64,000 nucleotides of DNA from Paenibacillus qinlingensis (GCF_013204845.1 NZ_JABMKY010000004.1:124001-188000), one strand, 5' to 3'; positions 35,674 through 45,192 are shown, counted from the first letter of the stretch. Made by a program: numbers and translations. The notes: generated by a model from the letters alone, not told the origin.

Positions 35674-36153
35674 ATGAGTATTTCATTTATTTTTGCTATG
35701 GATCGTAACCGAGCCATTGGCGTCAATAATAAGCTGCCTTGGCATCTGCCAGGCGATCTGAAATTTTTCAAAAACGTGACGATGGGGCATCCTATCCTGA
35801 TGGGGCGCAAAACATACGAGTCCATCGGCAAGCCGCTTCCCGGAAGACGGAACGTCATTCTCACGCAAAATACGGCCTATCAAGCCGAGGGCTGCGAAGT
35901 TATTCACGCGGTAGACGAAGCGATTGATGCATTTCGTGACCAGGAGCTGTTTGTCATCGGCGGAGCAGAGATTTTCAAACTATTTGCCTCCCAGGTGAAT
36001 CGGATGTACATCACTTACATCGAGGATGAGTTCGAAGCGGACACGTATATGTCGGACCTCAATTTGTCCACTTGGACGCTAGTATCGTCTGAGCAAGGTG
36101 AGCGTAATGAGAAGAATCCGTATGAGTATTATTTCCGGATTTACGAGAGATGA
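35674..36153 (+). CDS. dfrA: dihydrofolate reductase
   Basis: This enzyme reduces dihydrofolate to tetrahydrofolate with NADPH and completes the thymidylate cycle with thyA. The 159-aa length is standard. Marks are AMDRNRAIGVNNKLPWHLPGD, MGRKTYESIGKPLPGR with the NADPH-binding residues, and VIGGAEIFKLF. The start has AAGGAG upstream. No resistance-type divergence is apparent from these motifs. A GC-rich palindrome after the stop (GGGGACTAGTCCC, 36160-36172) lacks a T run. Confidence 0.97.
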   Translation: MSISFIFAMDRNRAIGVNNKLPWHLPGDLKFFKNVTMGHPILMGRKTYESIGKPLPGRRNVILTQNTAYQAEGCEVIHAVDEAIDAFRDQELFVIGGAEIFKLFASQVNRMYITYIEDEFEADTYMSDLNLSTWTLVSSEQGERNEKNPYEYYFRIYER

Positions 36154-36202
36154 CTTCTGGGGACTAGTCCCTAGGGGCAGTTGGACGAAGAGCTGAATGC
36201 GC

Positions 36203-36395
36203 TGTTAGATGGAAAAAGTACAGTTATTTTCAGCTGTTTCCTCGATTGGAGCCTACTAACTGGAAAACATACAGCTAATTCTAGGGAAATCAGCCTTTGA
36301 GGCGGATTTGATCGGAATTAACATCATATTTTCCATCTGTTTGGAATAATTTGTGTGAATGAGCTAGATTAGATGTACTTTTTACAGCTAAATTT
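36203..36395. repeat. four-copy 51-62-51 bp palindrome array, copy A
   Basis: Between dfrA and the IS fragment there is no gene. Four degenerate copies of an AT-rich motif (like TTAGATGGAAAAAGTACAGT) have their CAG/CAT anchors at 36221, 36272, 36334 and 36385, spacing 51, 62 and 51. Copies are imperfect palindromes (AACTG...CAGTT). Two more arrays with the same spacing lie at 39561 and 52301. Confidence 0.75.
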
Positions 36396-36458
36396 GATAA
36401 GGTGCTGCGGCGCACGCGCAGTAGGAGCCGTGTGCATCATGTGCCGCCCCCAATCAAA

Positions 36459-36570
36459 GGGGCTGTCCAATAAGTCCCCAAAACAAAAAGGATGGGCGAG
36501 AAACCGTAAGGTTTTCCGTCCATCCTTTTTGTGTACCTGCTTTTGCAGGAGTGCAACGAGGCGGATGCCT
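36459..36570 (-). mobile_element. IS1182-like element, solo terminal fragment
   Basis: About 110 bases are nearly identical to the left part of the remnant at 38284 (GGGCTGTCCAATAAGTCCCC, then the hairpin around ACCGTAAGGT). The fragment carries one IS end and the last codons of a transposase on the minus strand. It breaks off at 36570, where SLH-protein sequence begins. Confidence 0.8.
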
Positions 36571-37491
36571 TATTTCAGATACGAAAGACGAAGTATCCGA
36601 ACTTTACAAGGTAATAAAGAAGCAACGGTGGTCGGTCGTCCGATGACCATTGAAACTAACATGCAGAACCGCCATGTCAAATTAATTATGCCTTTGAAAG
36701 ACGTAGTTTTAACTCCGAATGAAATGAAAGATTTAGGCATCTATATCGAGCATAGCGACGGAACGAAAGAGTTGCTTCAAGGTGTTCTTGTACCTTATAA
36801 CAATAAAGGTGAAATGGGACTTGAATTTACGGTTAACAAATTCAGTACATTTACACTCGTTCACATCGAGGGATTGGGCGAATTGAAACAGCATACAGCG
36901 TATATGAATGGTTATGAAGACAATACATTCAAGTCGGAGAATATGATCACTCGTGCTGAAATAGCAGCAATATTATCAAGAGTTATAACAAGAGCTACCG
37001 CAAAAGCGGACATTGGGTACAGTGATGTTGCATCCGCGCATTGGGCAAAGGACGCGATTTCGAATGTAACGAAAATGGGCTTGATGCAAGGTTATTCAGA
37101 CGGTTCGTTTGCTCCGGAGAAATCCATTTCACGTGCTGAAATGGCAAGTCTTGCTTCCGCTTTACTAGGAGACACGCAACAATTAGGCACTGGCTTTACA
37201 GATATTACGAGCCACTGGGCTCAAGCCTATATCATAAAATCACAAGGCACGGGAATCATTAGTGGGTATGCTGATGGCACATTTAAACCAGAAAATTCAC
37301 TGACACGCGCCGAAGCAGTTACTATCCTTAACAAGGTGCTAGGTAGAAGCACGCTTAATGGAGTTGCACAATCTTCGTGGAAAGACGTGTCGAATACACA
37401 CTGGGCCCTTCGTGATATCGAAGAAGCTTCCGTAGACCACACTTTTAAGAAAACGACTGATGGTGGAGAACAATGGGTTCAAAAACCTTAA
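36571..37491 (+). pseudogene. SLH-domain surface protein, 5'-truncated at an IS fragment
   Basis: The frame is open from 36373, but residues before about 36571 come from intergenic and IS sequence. Recognisable protein starts around RHVKLIMPLKDVVLTPNE, the spacer domain that precedes SLH repeats in large Paenibacillus surface proteins; the 6977 protein has an analogous one. Three SLH motifs follow (HTAYMNGYEDNTFKSEN, DVASAHWAKDAISN and DITSHWAQAYI) and a natural-looking C-terminus. The signal peptide and all enzymatic domains are missing, so the fragment cannot be exported. A terminator lies at 37518. Deletion mediated by the IS is the simplest explanation. Confidence 0.8.
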
Positions 37492-37517
37492 CGAACTGAA
37501 TGATTAGTCAACTTTTT

Positions 37518-37556
37518 CGGCATGAGTCTGGTAATCTACCAGGCCATGCCTTTTCA
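37518..37556 (+). terminator. terminator after the truncated SLH gene
   Basis: GGCATG with inner CTGGTA pairs with TACCAG and CATGCC and is followed by TTTTC. It belonged to the original SLH gene. Confidence 0.7.
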
Positions 37557-37633
37557 TTAACTTTAATGGCGTTTTCCTCACATTTCCACTATTTTTAGTC
37601 GATATATATAATAGGACAAAGGAGGCGATGAAC

Positions 37634-38197
37634 ATGACAAAACCGGATATTTTCGTATTTACAGGGACGGCTGGTTCTGGCAGGAAAACGATGGCTCATC
37701 GATTAGGCATTGAGATCAATCTAATGCACGTTGTGTCTTGTACAACTCGTCTGCCTCGTGGTAAAGAAAGGCTAGATTTGGACTATCACTATATATCCAG
37801 AGATGAATTTGAAGAAATGCAGCGCAATGGCCACTTTGTTCAGTCCGTGGAAATTGACAACGAAAAGTATGGGATACGTACTCGGGACTTAGAGAATGCT
37901 TTACTAAGCGACAAGGCTGTATATTTGATTTTGAACCGTGAAGGTGCTTCGGTCATTAAACAATTATACGGAGATCGGGTTATCCGTCTATTCCTTTATG
38001 TAGATAAACCAACTGTCAGGGAACGGCTTGAAAGTAAGGGCACCGAACCAGAACTGATTGATCATATTTTGAATCATTACACTGAAGAAGTAGGTTACCG
38101 TAAATTGTGTGAGCACATCTTTCAGAATCTGGACATTGCCGAGACACGTAATCAAATTAAAGAAGTTATCCGTACGTATCGACCTGAAATATGCTAA
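37634..38197 (+). CDS. guanylate kinase-like protein with altered P-loop
   Basis: This 187-aa protein starts at 37634, nine bases after GGAGG; an ATG at 37628 is too close to the ribosome site. It is guanylate-kinase-like: P-loop FTGTAGSGRKTMA, the GMP-binding SCTTRLPRGKERLDLDYHYIS, and KYGIRTRDLENALLS. The canonical GPSGxGKxT is replaced by GTAGSGRKT, so the lysine and threonine that hold ATP are kept but neighbours differ. The housekeeping gmk usually sits by rpoZ/coaBC, so this is probably a second, specialised paralogue. Its role is unknown. Confidence 0.83.
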   Translation: MTKPDIFVFTGTAGSGRKTMAHRLGIEINLMHVVSCTTRLPRGKERLDLDYHYISRDEFEEMQRNGHFVQSVEIDNEKYGIRTRDLENALLSDKAVYLILNREGASVIKQLYGDRVIRLFLYVDKPTVRERLESKGTEPELIDHILNHYTEEVGYRKLCEHIFQNLDIAETRNQIKEVIRTYRPEIC

Positions 38198-38283
38198 GAT
38201 GCAACGTTTCAACCCTTAATCTATCTTACATTCTTTGTACTCCCTCCAATACTGCACCAGCAATAACATTTCAAATAAACAAA

Positions 38284-38637
38284 GGGACTGTCCAATAAGT
38301 CCCCAAAATAAAAAGGATGGGCGAAAAACCGTAAGGTTTTCCGTCCATCCTTTTTGTGTACCTGCTTTTGCAGCAATGCAGCGAGGCGTAAGCCTGCTAC
38401 TTTTAATAGGTTGTGGGCCAAAGCCACAATCCCAAACTCCATATGAATCTTGCCCAGCCCTCGCAAGGAAAAGTGACGGAAAGAACGATTGCCCTTGATG
38501 TGACCGAACACGCTCTCGACTTCGATTTTGCGCCGAGCATAGATCGCGGATTTCTCGTCATCCTCAAGGGTTTTTTTGGCCTTGCTTTTAGTTCTTCCCA
38601 GATTCGATTCAACAAAAAACGGGGCCTCCAGTAGTCA
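38284..38637 (-). pseudogene. IS1182-family transposase, C-terminal remnant
   Basis: About 110 codons remain, read on the minus strand from 38637. They include FFVESNLGRTKSKAK, IYARRKIEVESVFGHIKGN, RSFRHFSLRGL and FGIVALAHNLLKVAG, the conserved end of IS1182/IS4-like DDE transposases. The glutamate of the DDE triad lies in this part; the two aspartates are missing. A stop codon lies just upstream in frame, and the frame reads out past the IS end to 38221. Confidence 0.85.
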
Positions 38638-38664
38638 GTTTTCACTGACTTTCTGGACAGCCCC
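38284..38664 (-). mobile_element. internally deleted IS1182-like element with terminal inverted repeats
   Basis: The ends GGGACTGTCCAATAAGT (left) and GGGGCTGTCCAGAAAGT (right, read on the minus strand) are imperfect inverted repeats. Between them lies only the 3' part of a transposase gene. The flanks (TTTCAAA and TTTGAAA) are themselves complementary, compatible with insertion at a hairpin target. The element cannot move by itself. Confidence 0.85.
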
Positions 38665-38687
38665 CTTTGAAACCATGGAAATTGTTC

Positions 38688-39317
38688 TTATTTACGTTTT
38701 CTAACTAACGATACGATCAACGCTAACGCACCAAGCACTACAGCAGCAATGGAAAGGTACAGCGATGTGTTCGACTCGGCATTATCCCCAGCAGCAGCTG
38801 CGCCAGCCGTTACATTTCCGTGACTATCCGTTGTCGCACCAGCGGCAGCTTTCGCTTTAACGGTAGTGACAGAAGCGGGTTTGTCGGAGCCATTCGCCCC
38901 AACCCATTCCACGACAGAGCCGTCCTTGTAAGTTTGGTAGGCTTTCCAGATGATTTGAGTAGCGGCATCAGCCACTTTACCTTGCATGCTGAAATCACCG
39001 AACTCAGTTGCTCCTAGACCATCGCCCGTTGCAGTCCAAGTAACGCCAGTGATTTTGCCAGCAGCATCCTTGGCAATGTCATATTTCCAACCTGCTTTAG
39101 GTTCAAAACGAGAAACAGCTACGGAATCAAGCGGGAATTTGACTTCTACTTTAACTGTCGCACTCTCCTTCTCAGAAGGTACACGTACGGTGAAAACTTC
39201 ATAGCTGCCTTGCGTAGCTTCTTTCGGATATACAACGACATGAGCACTGGCGATCCCCACGAGAAGCATGGACGCGATCATCATCGAGCTTGCGGTTAAC
39301 ATGAACTTTTTAAACAT
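38688..39317 (-). CDS. YcnI-like copper-associated membrane-anchored protein (DUF1775)
   Basis: This 209-aa protein starts at 39317 after GAGGGGA. It has a signal peptide (LTASSMMIASMLLVG) ending in ASA, so the mature protein begins with His (HVVVYPKEATQG). In YcnI this N-terminal histidine forms a mononuclear Cu(II) site. The DUF1775 domain (RVPSEKESATVKVEVKFP) runs to about residue 145, followed by an alanine-rich stretch and a C-terminal membrane helix (LSIAAVVLGALALIVSLV) with a KRK tail. A CopC-CopD (YcnJ-like) protein lies 20 kb away at 58910. Copper handling is inferred from the family. Confidence 0.9.
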   Translation of the reverse strand: MFKKFMLTASSMMIASMLLVGIASAHVVVYPKEATQGSYEVFTVRVPSEKESATVKVEVKFPLDSVAVSRFEPKAGWKYDIAKDAAGKITGVTWTATGDGLGATEFGDFSMQGKVADAATQIIWKAYQTYKDGSVVEWVGANGSDKPASVTTVKAKAAAGATTDSHGNVTAGAAAAGDNAESNTSLYLSIAAVVLGALALIVSLVRKRK

Positions 39318-39560
39318 GGAATATATTTCCCCTCTCAATATCAACTCTTACCATGTTGTCCATCTTACCTGATCGACAAGCATAAGAGTATGACTCGACT
39401 GGGCTATTTTTTCGACTAGTTTTGTCTAAATCGTAGCATTTAGGTGTTTCATGTCATAAGCGTGTGTATTGTTGGTGAATGGCGTGCTGTTGCGGGGCAT
39501 GCTGGTTGCAGGTAGAAAAAGGAGTAGGAGTAGTGTGGCCAGTTGAGTAGCTGGATTTCC

Positions 39561-39752
39561 AAATAAATGTAAAAGGTACAGTTAATTCAGTCTATTCTCA
39601 CGATATTGAGTAAATAGGTGGAAAAAATCCATCTAATTTTGAGAGGAAAAGGTAGTTTGGTGAATATTGAAAGAAATTAACTGTAGAAAATCCATCTATT
39701 GCTCACAAATAGAGAGAATCAACAAAAATAACAACATAAAATCCATTAAATT
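39561..39752. repeat. four-copy 51-63-51 bp palindrome array, copy B
   Basis: This lies in the 550-base gap between ycnI and the response regulator. Four motif copies (for example TTAACTGTAGAAAATCCATC) have anchors at 39579, 39630, 39693 and 39744, spacing 51, 63 and 51. The linkers are alignable to those of the arrays at 36203 and 52301, particularly the middle one, which ends in AAATT in all three. Nothing gene-like was seen in the rest of 39318-39850. Confidence 0.75.
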
Positions 39753-39852
39753 TGTTTGTGGCGAAGGAGGAAGGTTTGGCGGTAGGAGTAGAAGTAGAAG
39801 TAAAGCTGTGTAGAGCGCTAGCCCTCACGGATGGCGATTGGAAACAGCAGTA

Positions 39853-39893
39853 AAAAACCAGTTAGCATCCGCAAAATCGAATGTTAACTGGTT
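39853..39893 (-). terminator. terminator of the two-component operon
   Basis: On the minus strand AACCAGTTAACAT pairs with ATGCTAACTGGTT and is followed by TTTTTT. It lies immediately after the response regulator stop codon. Confidence 0.8.
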
Positions 39894-39897
39894 GATT

Positions 39898-40560
39898 TCA
39901 TTTTCGTGTCAGCCCATGCTTAATGGCGAAAGCTGTGAGCTGTACGCGATTCTCTAAGGATAGCTTTACGAGTATATTTTTCATGTGATTTTTCACGGTA
40001 TGCTCGGAGATGAGCAGTTTCTCGGCAATGACCCGATTATTATCCCCTTGTGCGACATAAGCCGTGATTTCTTGCTCACGCGATGTTAGCATGTGAGGGC
40101 TTGGGCCTTCCGTGTGTGCGCCAACCGGTGAACGGAAACGTCCGAATAGCTTGTCCGCCATGCCGCGCGCCACCTCTGAATTATCGTCAAGCAGGGCACG
40201 CAGATAGCTGAGCCATTCATCGGGATCCATGTTTTTGAGCAAATACCCTTGTGCGCCGAATTGCAAAGCTGTGAAAAGATCAGCAACATCATCTGAAACG
40301 GTGAGCATAACGATGCGTATCCCGCCATAGGCTTGTTTAATGTGCCGTGTAGCCTGTAATCCGTCCATAGGGGACATATGAATGTCCATTAATACAACAT
40401 CTGGAGCAAGCTCACCGCAAAGTCGGATGGCATCTTCTCCTGTACTGGCTTCTCCAACGATGAAGAAATCTGTACAGGGTTCCAGCATGCTTCGTATCGC
40501 TTTGCGTGCTAAGGGATGATCATCAACAATAAGAACGCGAAAGGGCATTTGTTCCGTCAT
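39898..40560 (-). CDS. NarL/LuxR-family response regulator
   Basis: This 220-aa protein has a receiver domain (residues 1-125; acidic pocket VDDHP, phosphorylated aspartate in VVLMDIHMSPMDG, switch threonine in VMLTVSD, lysine in LLKNMDPDE). A C-terminal LuxR-type HTH follows (LTSREQEITAYVAQG, ISEHTVKNHMKNILVKL). Its start overlaps the stop of the kinase gene at 40560 by one base, so the pair is cotranscribed. Related Bacillales systems are DegU, LiaR and YdfI. The target genes cannot be named from the window. Confidence 0.94.
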   Translation of the reverse strand: MTEQMPFRVLIVDDHPLARKAIRSMLEPCTDFFIVGEASTGEDAIRLCGELAPDVVLMDIHMSPMDGLQATRHIKQAYGGIRIVMLTVSDDVADLFTALQFGAQGYLLKNMDPDEWLSYLRALLDDNSEVARGMADKLFGRFRSPVGAHTEGPSPHMLTSREQEITAYVAQGDNNRVIAEKLLISEHTVKNHMKNILVKLSLENRVQLTAFAIKHGLTRK

Positions 40561-41372
40561 CAGCTGTTCACCGTTCTTTCGGCTTGCACGATCAGTTCCG
40601 TGCCAGCGTCTTTCTCACTCCGTATCTCAAGCGTAGCCCCGAGCTCGGAAGCTCGTTTTTGCATGAGATCAATGCCGTAAGTCGTGCTCTTAGCATTAGC
40701 TTTCGGATCGGGCTGTAGTCCGCATCCATTATCCGTGATGTGCATTCTCCAGTGATTGTTATCAGCTTCTAAATGGAAAGTAGCATCGGTTGCCATCGAA
40801 TGCTTGCGGATGTTGGTGAAAGCCTCCTGCATAATGCCGAAAAGAAGGATTTCCTCATTCGGTGAGAAGCTGTTTTCAGTGATTTTCACGGTCTCGTGGA
40901 GTTCAATGCCAGTAACTAACCGCCAATTGTCTAGGTAGGTATGAATGCGTTGCCCAAAGGAAGTACCTTCCTCTGGCGGTGTTCTAAGATTGAAAATCGC
41001 CTGACGAAGTGAATTGTCGATCTCGGAAACAGCGGCTTTCGCTTCCTCGATGTCGCCTTGACGCAGCTTCACGTTCAAGAAGAAGAGGGTCTGCGCCAAA
41101 TCGTCATGCAGCTCCCGAGCCAGACGTTCACGCTCTTCGAAGACCGCTCTACGGGCTTCACTGAGCAGGATTTTCTCGTTGCTGCGTTCCATGCTGGTAA
41201 ACATCCAGGAAGCGAAAAGATACGATAGGAGCAACGTAATGACTGTAATCGTGAAATTGCCGGCTTCCATCGTCAAATAACGCAATAGGAATTCATGACG
41301 AATATATTCAAAGCCGCCAATAATAAAGACGGGGACTAGCACTGTAAAAAGCTTGTATTTACGCATAGACAT
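40560..41372 (-). CDS. sensor histidine kinase, HisKA_3 (NarX/LiaS-like)
   Basis: This 270-aa kinase has two N-terminal membrane helices with almost no extracellular loop (LFTVLVPVFIIGGFEYI; FTITVITLLLSYLFASWMF), typical of intramembrane-sensing kinases. The HisKA_3 phosphoacceptor box is ERLARELHDDLAQTL, and the ATPase domain has HSMATDATFHLEAD and TDNGCGLQPD. With such a small sensing region it probably monitors the membrane or works with an accessory protein. The cognate regulator follows directly. Confidence 0.92.
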   Translation of the reverse strand: MSMRKYKLFTVLVPVFIIGGFEYIRHEFLLRYLTMEAGNFTITVITLLLSYLFASWMFTSMERSNEKILLSEARRAVFEERERLARELHDDLAQTLFFLNVKLRQGDIEEAKAAVSEIDNSLRQAIFNLRTPPEEGTSFGQRIHTYLDNWRLVTGIELHETVKITENSFSPNEEILLFGIMQEAFTNIRKHSMATDATFHLEADNNHWRMHITDNGCGLQPDPKANAKSTTYGIDLMQKRASELGATLEIRSEKDAGTELIVQAERTVNS

Positions 41373-41577
41373 GCAGAGGATCAGCTCCTTTTTAAAATAA
41401 AAGTATGAATATGTTCCCTGAGATAAAATAGCCGTAGGATTGGAACGGTTTCTATTATATCAGATCTGATTTAGATTTCTTCACAAAAAATAGATGCAGT
41501 ACTTCTCAATTCCCGCACGCTTGTGCTACATTATTAGTAAATCGTAACACGGATGGGAAAGGTGTGGTTGAATTACT

Positions 41578-42609
41578 ATGTGGAAATCTTTACTGCAGGA
41601 GAGGAAAAGCTGGGCTGGATACGTTGGCTTTATTATCCTCCTTCATGTAGTGGGGCTGATCGGTTTATACACCGTTGCCCAATCATCTCCTGCGTTCTGG
41701 GGGATTGGACTACTGGCTTACACGTTAGGAATGCGACATGCGTTCGATGTTGACCATATTGCGGCCATCGACAATACGGTGCGAAAGCTAGTACAACAGA
41801 AGAAAAATCCACTTGGCGTCGGTTTTTACTTTTCATTAGGGCATTCATCCGTCGTGTTTGTCATGGCGATTGTAACGGCCTTTTCCGTGCAATGGGCAGC
41901 TCGTGAGCTCCCGTGGATGCAGCGTTTTGGCGGCGTGATCGGCGCTTCTGTCTCTGGACTATTTCTCGTCATCATAGGTGTCATCAATCTGTTAATCCTT
42001 ATTAGTCTTTATAAAATGTTTCTGAAGTTTCGCGGCGGCAAATACGATGACAACGAGTTTGAAGAGCTGTTAGAATCACGTGGGTTCATTGCGCGACTCA
42101 TTAAACCGCTATTTTCGTTCATCACCAAAAGCTGGCATGTGTATCCGTTGGGCTTCCTTTTCGGTTTAGGATTTGATACGGCAAGTGAAATCGCCTTACT
42201 GGCTATATCCGCGCACGCTGCAAAGGATGCTATTCCGTTCATCGGTGTCATTTCGCTGCCGCTCTTGTTCGCAGCTGGGATGAGCCTATTCGATACGGCA
42301 GACGGTATGTTTATGACCAAAGCGTACAAATGGGCTTTTCATACGCCAGTGCGGAAGCTTTATTACAATTTGACTGTTACCGCACTTGCGGTTGTAGCCG
42401 CGTTAATTATTGGCGTGATCGAGCTCGGACAGGTGCTTTCCGAAGAATTTAGCATGGAAGGTATGTTCTGGACGTGGCTGCAAGAGATTGATTTCGGTAC
42501 GTTAGGCTTTATTCTGGTTGGGATGTTCGTCATCGCGTGGATCGTTTCGATTGCCGTATGGAGAGGCATGAAGATTGAGGAGCGCTGGGGTGCAAAGTAC
42601 AATCCATAG
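41578..42609 (+). CDS. nickel/cobalt permease of the NiCoT family
   Basis: This 343-aa membrane transporter (HoxN/NixA/NicT type) takes up Ni2+ or Co2+. The diagnostic helix II motif is RHAFDVDHIAAIDN, followed by FSLGHSSVVF, LGFDTASEIALLA and GMSLFDTADG. These four signatures are complete, so metal binding should be intact. It is monocistronic with its own terminator. No ribosome site is strong (AAAGGTG is 14 bases away). A perfect 12-base palindrome ATCAGATCTGAT lies upstream at 41459-41470 and could be an operator. NikR at 57951 is a candidate regulator, but its known half-sites are not visible here. Confidence 0.95.
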   Translation: MWKSLLQERKSWAGYVGFIILLHVVGLIGLYTVAQSSPAFWGIGLLAYTLGMRHAFDVDHIAAIDNTVRKLVQQKKNPLGVGFYFSLGHSSVVFVMAIVTAFSVQWAARELPWMQRFGGVIGASVSGLFLVIIGVINLLILISLYKMFLKFRGGKYDDNEFEELLESRGFIARLIKPLFSFITKSWHVYPLGFLFGLGFDTASEIALLAISAHAAKDAIPFIGVISLPLLFAAGMSLFDTADGMFMTKAYKWAFHTPVRKLYYNLTVTALAVVAALIIGVIELGQVLSEEFSMEGMFWTWLQEIDFGTLGFILVGMFVIAWIVSIAVWRGMKIEERWGAKYNP

Positions 42610-42610
42610 T

Positions 42611-42650
42611 AAAAGGGCCTCTGTGTTAGCCAAAGAGGCCCTTTTTTTGT
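42611..42650 (+). terminator. terminator after the NiCoT gene
   Basis: AAAGGGCCTCT pairs with AGAGGCCCTTT around a 14-base loop containing the small TGTTAGCC, and a T run follows. Confidence 0.88.
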
Positions 42651-42773
42651 GATGGTGAACAATGGAATATGAATTTTTTCTAAAGGTAATGATAGAAAAA
42701 AGGATTTTTCAATTATTCGTTGAAAGTAGTCTGTCTAGCACTTGAAATTGTGTAAAAGAAAGTAGGACGAATC

Positions 42774-43547
42774 ATGATTGAGTTTAAACATCTTTCAAAA
42801 GTATATCCAAATGGTACTGTTGGCCTAAATGACATTAACCTTACCATACACCCAGGGGAGTTCGTTGTAATTGTAGGTTTATCAGGCGCTGGTAAATCCA
42901 CGCTGCTTCGTTCGATTAATCGTCTGCATGAGACGACAAGCGGTGAGATTCTCATCGATGGGAAATCGATTACCAAAGCGAATGGCGCGCAGCTGCGTCG
43001 GATGCGTAGAGATATCGGGATGATTTTCCAAACCTTTAATCTAGTCAAAAGATCCACAGTCATTCGTAACGTTTTGTCCGGTCGCGTGGGCTACCATTCC
43101 ACTCTTCGTACGATGTTTGGATTGTTCCCCAAAGCGGACCTTGAGCTTTCTCTCAAAGCACTGGAACGCGTTAATATTCGGGAAAAAGCTTATTCGCGCG
43201 CCGATGAATTGTCCGGCGGTCAACAGCAGCGTGTTTCCATTGCTAGAGCGCTCGCTCAGGAAGCGAAGATCATCTTGGCGGACGAGCCCGTTGCGTCACT
43301 AGATCCGCTCACGACACGTCAGGTTATGGATGACTTGAAAAGGATCAACAAGGACCTCGGCATTACAACCGTCGTCAACCTTCACTTTATCGATTTGGCT
43401 CGCGAGTACGCGACACGCATTATCGGACTTCGTGCAGGGAAGGTCGTGTACGATGGACCTGTAGCTGATGCGACGGATGATGTGTTCTCCGAGATCTACG
43501 GCCGCGCCATCAAGAAAGATGAGCTGCTGGGGGTGCAGGAGGAATGA
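42774..43547 (+). CDS. phnC: phosphonate ABC transporter ATP-binding protein
   Basis: This 257-aa ATPase has Walker [15 protein letters not shown]-loop [12 protein letters not shown], signature [15 protein letters not shown] and Walker [15 protein letters not shown]. The [19 protein letters not shown] segment is typical of PhnC. It overlaps phnE by four bases (ATGA). Members of the family import phosphonates, phosphite or related anions. The binding-protein gene is not in this operon but convergent at 45672, an unusual split. Confidence 0.93.
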   Translation: MIEFKHLSKVYPNGTVGLNDINLTIHPGEFVVIVGLSGAGKSTLLRSINRLHETTSGEILIDGKSITKANGAQLRRMRRDIGMIFQTFNLVKRSTVIRNVLSGRVGYHSTLRTMFGLFPKADLELSLKALERVNIREKAYSRADELSGGQQQRVSIARALAQEAKIILADEPVASLDPLTTRQVMDDLKRINKDLGITTVVNLHFIDLAREYATRIIGLRAGKVVYDGPVADATDDVFSEIYGRAIKKDELLGVQEE

Positions 43548-45118
43548 GTGTAGCAACCGTCAAAAAGCCTCCGCGCACTAAGTTTTATATGATTATCGCG
43601 ATCATGGTGCTATTCCTGATCGGCAGTATCTATCAGACAGATGCAACGCTAACAAGATTAGCTACAGGTACACCGGAGATTTTGAAATTCATCGCAGAAA
43701 TGTTCCCGCCAGACTGGCTATTCTTCGCTGATATTTGGAAGCCGATGGCACAAACGATACAAATGTCCATCCTGGGCACGATTGTTGGAGCGCTATTCGC
43801 ATTCCCAATGGCGTTGTTAGCTGCTCGTAACGTAACATCGTCGCCATGGTTGTCCTATCCTGCACGATTTATTATGAATTTCGTTCGTACCATTCCTGAT
43901 TTGCTCTATGCAGCCTTATTTGCCGTATTAGTAGGCTTCGGGCCAACAGCAGGTACGTTAGCGCTAATCTTCTTTACCTTTGGTATTATTTCCAAGCTTT
44001 CTTATGAGTCAACGGAAGCCATCGACCCGGGTCCGCTTGAAGCGATGACAGCAGTTGGAGCTAATAAATTGAAGTTGATCCGCTTCGGGGTTCTGCCACA
44101 AGTTGCTCCTACCTACTTGGCGCATTTCCTGTACACGTTTGAAGTGAGCATTCGTGCATCTGCGATCCTCGGTCTTGTTGGCGCAGGAGGGATCGGTTTA
44201 TTACTCAAAAACACACTTGATCTGTTCCGTTATGATCAGTCTTGTGCCATTGTTATTTATACATTGCTGATCGTCGTCATCATTGATTTGGTGAGCACAC
44301 GATTCCGTACGTATCTGTTAAAAGGCAGTGCTAAACCATTATCGGAGACACGAGCTAATACGTATAAAATTATTGGCATAGTGGCGGTGATCGGACTTCT
44401 TATTTGGGCGCTAACGGGCTTGGAGTTAACAGGCTTCCAACCAACCACTTGGGTTCTTACAAAAGCGATGATCAGTGGGTTGTTCCACCCAGACTGGGCT
44501 TATGTCTACATCCCAGAAGGCGAAGATTTACTTCGTTCCTTGCTTGAAACGTTATCGATTTCCTATTTGGGTAACTTCGTATCGGCGATTGTTTGTCTTC
44601 CTTTTGCTTTCTGGGCCGCGGCGAACATGAGCAAATACCGTGCTGTTTCTGGTACAGGGAAACTATTCCTAAGCATCGTTCGTACAATTCCGGAAATCAT
44701 TATGGCTTTGATCTTTATTAAAGCAGTTGGACCAAACGCCTACGCGGGCGTAATGGCTCTTGGCTTGCATTCTGTCGGGATGTTGGGCAAACTGTATGCC
44801 GAGGCCATTGAGAACATGGATATGGGGCCTACAGAGGCCATGACGGCTGTTGGAGCGAATTTCTGGCAGCGGATGTCATTCGCCGTCATTCCACAGGTCA
44901 TACCGGATTTCATTTCGTATACCCTTTACCGTTTTGAAATTAATGTTCGTTCGGCGACCTTACTTGGCGTCATTGGTGCTGGAGGTATCGGAACACCGCT
45001 GATCTTCGCATTGAATGCAAGGCAGTGGCCGCGTGTAGGTATTATCTTGATTGGGATTATCGTCACTGTATCGATCATTGACTATATCTCGGGAACACTG
45101 CGAAAACGAATCGTATAA
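43544..45118 (+). CDS. phnE: double-length phosphonate ABC transporter permease (two PhnE domains in one chain)
   Basis: At 524 aa this is twice the usual PhnE length. The first half (to about residue 255) and second half (from about 275) each contain a full permease domain. Each has a membrane-spanning set and an EAA-type coupling loop ([23 protein letters not shown], and [23 protein letters not shown]) plus an [10 protein letters not shown] or [11 protein letters not shown] ending. The fused chain could form the whole transmembrane channel as one polypeptide instead of a PhnE homodimer. It starts in the ATGA overlap with phnC and ends at a strong terminator. Confidence 0.92.
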   Translation: MSVATVKKPPRTKFYMIIAIMVLFLIGSIYQTDATLTRLATGTPEILKFIAEMFPPDWLFFADIWKPMAQTIQMSILGTIVGALFAFPMALLAARNVTSSPWLSYPARFIMNFVRTIPDLLYAALFAVLVGFGPTAGTLALIFFTFGIISKLSYESTEAIDPGPLEAMTAVGANKLKLIRFGVLPQVAPTYLAHFLYTFEVSIRASAILGLVGAGGIGLLLKNTLDLFRYDQSCAIVIYTLLIVVIIDLVSTRFRTYLLKGSAKPLSETRANTYKIIGIVAVIGLLIWALTGLELTGFQPTTWVLTKAMISGLFHPDWAYVYIPEGEDLLRSLLETLSISYLGNFVSAIVCLPFAFWAAANMSKYRAVSGTGKLFLSIVRTIPEIIMALIFIKAVGPNAYAGVMALGLHSVGMLGKLYAEAIENMDMGPTEAMTAVGANFWQRMSFAVIPQVIPDFISYTLYRFEINVRSATLLGVIGAGGIGTPLIFALNARQWPRVGIILIGIIVTVSIIDYISGTLRKRIV

Positions 45119-45127
45119 ATGTTCGAA

Positions 45128-45176
45128 CAAAAAAGGCAGTTCCTGAAGGTTATAACCTTCAAGGACTGCCTTTTTA
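45128..45176. terminator. terminator after phnE (two-sided)
   Basis: AAAAAAGGCAGTTCCTGAAGG with TATA loop pairs with CCTTCAAGGACTGCCTTTTTA. A-rich and T-rich arms allow function for both phnE and the convergent 45193 gene. Confidence 0.88.
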
Positions 45177-45192
45177 CTTCAAGAGCCATTTT

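Noticed and set aside
36373..36570. N-terminal 65 residues of the open frame leading into the SLH fragment
   Set aside because: They are translated from palindrome array and IS sequence and show no signal peptide or domain.
41459..41470. NikR operator upstream of the nickel permease
   Set aside because: The palindrome ATCAGATCTGAT does not match the known NikR half-sites GTATGA/TCATAC; kept only as a possible operator for an unknown factor.
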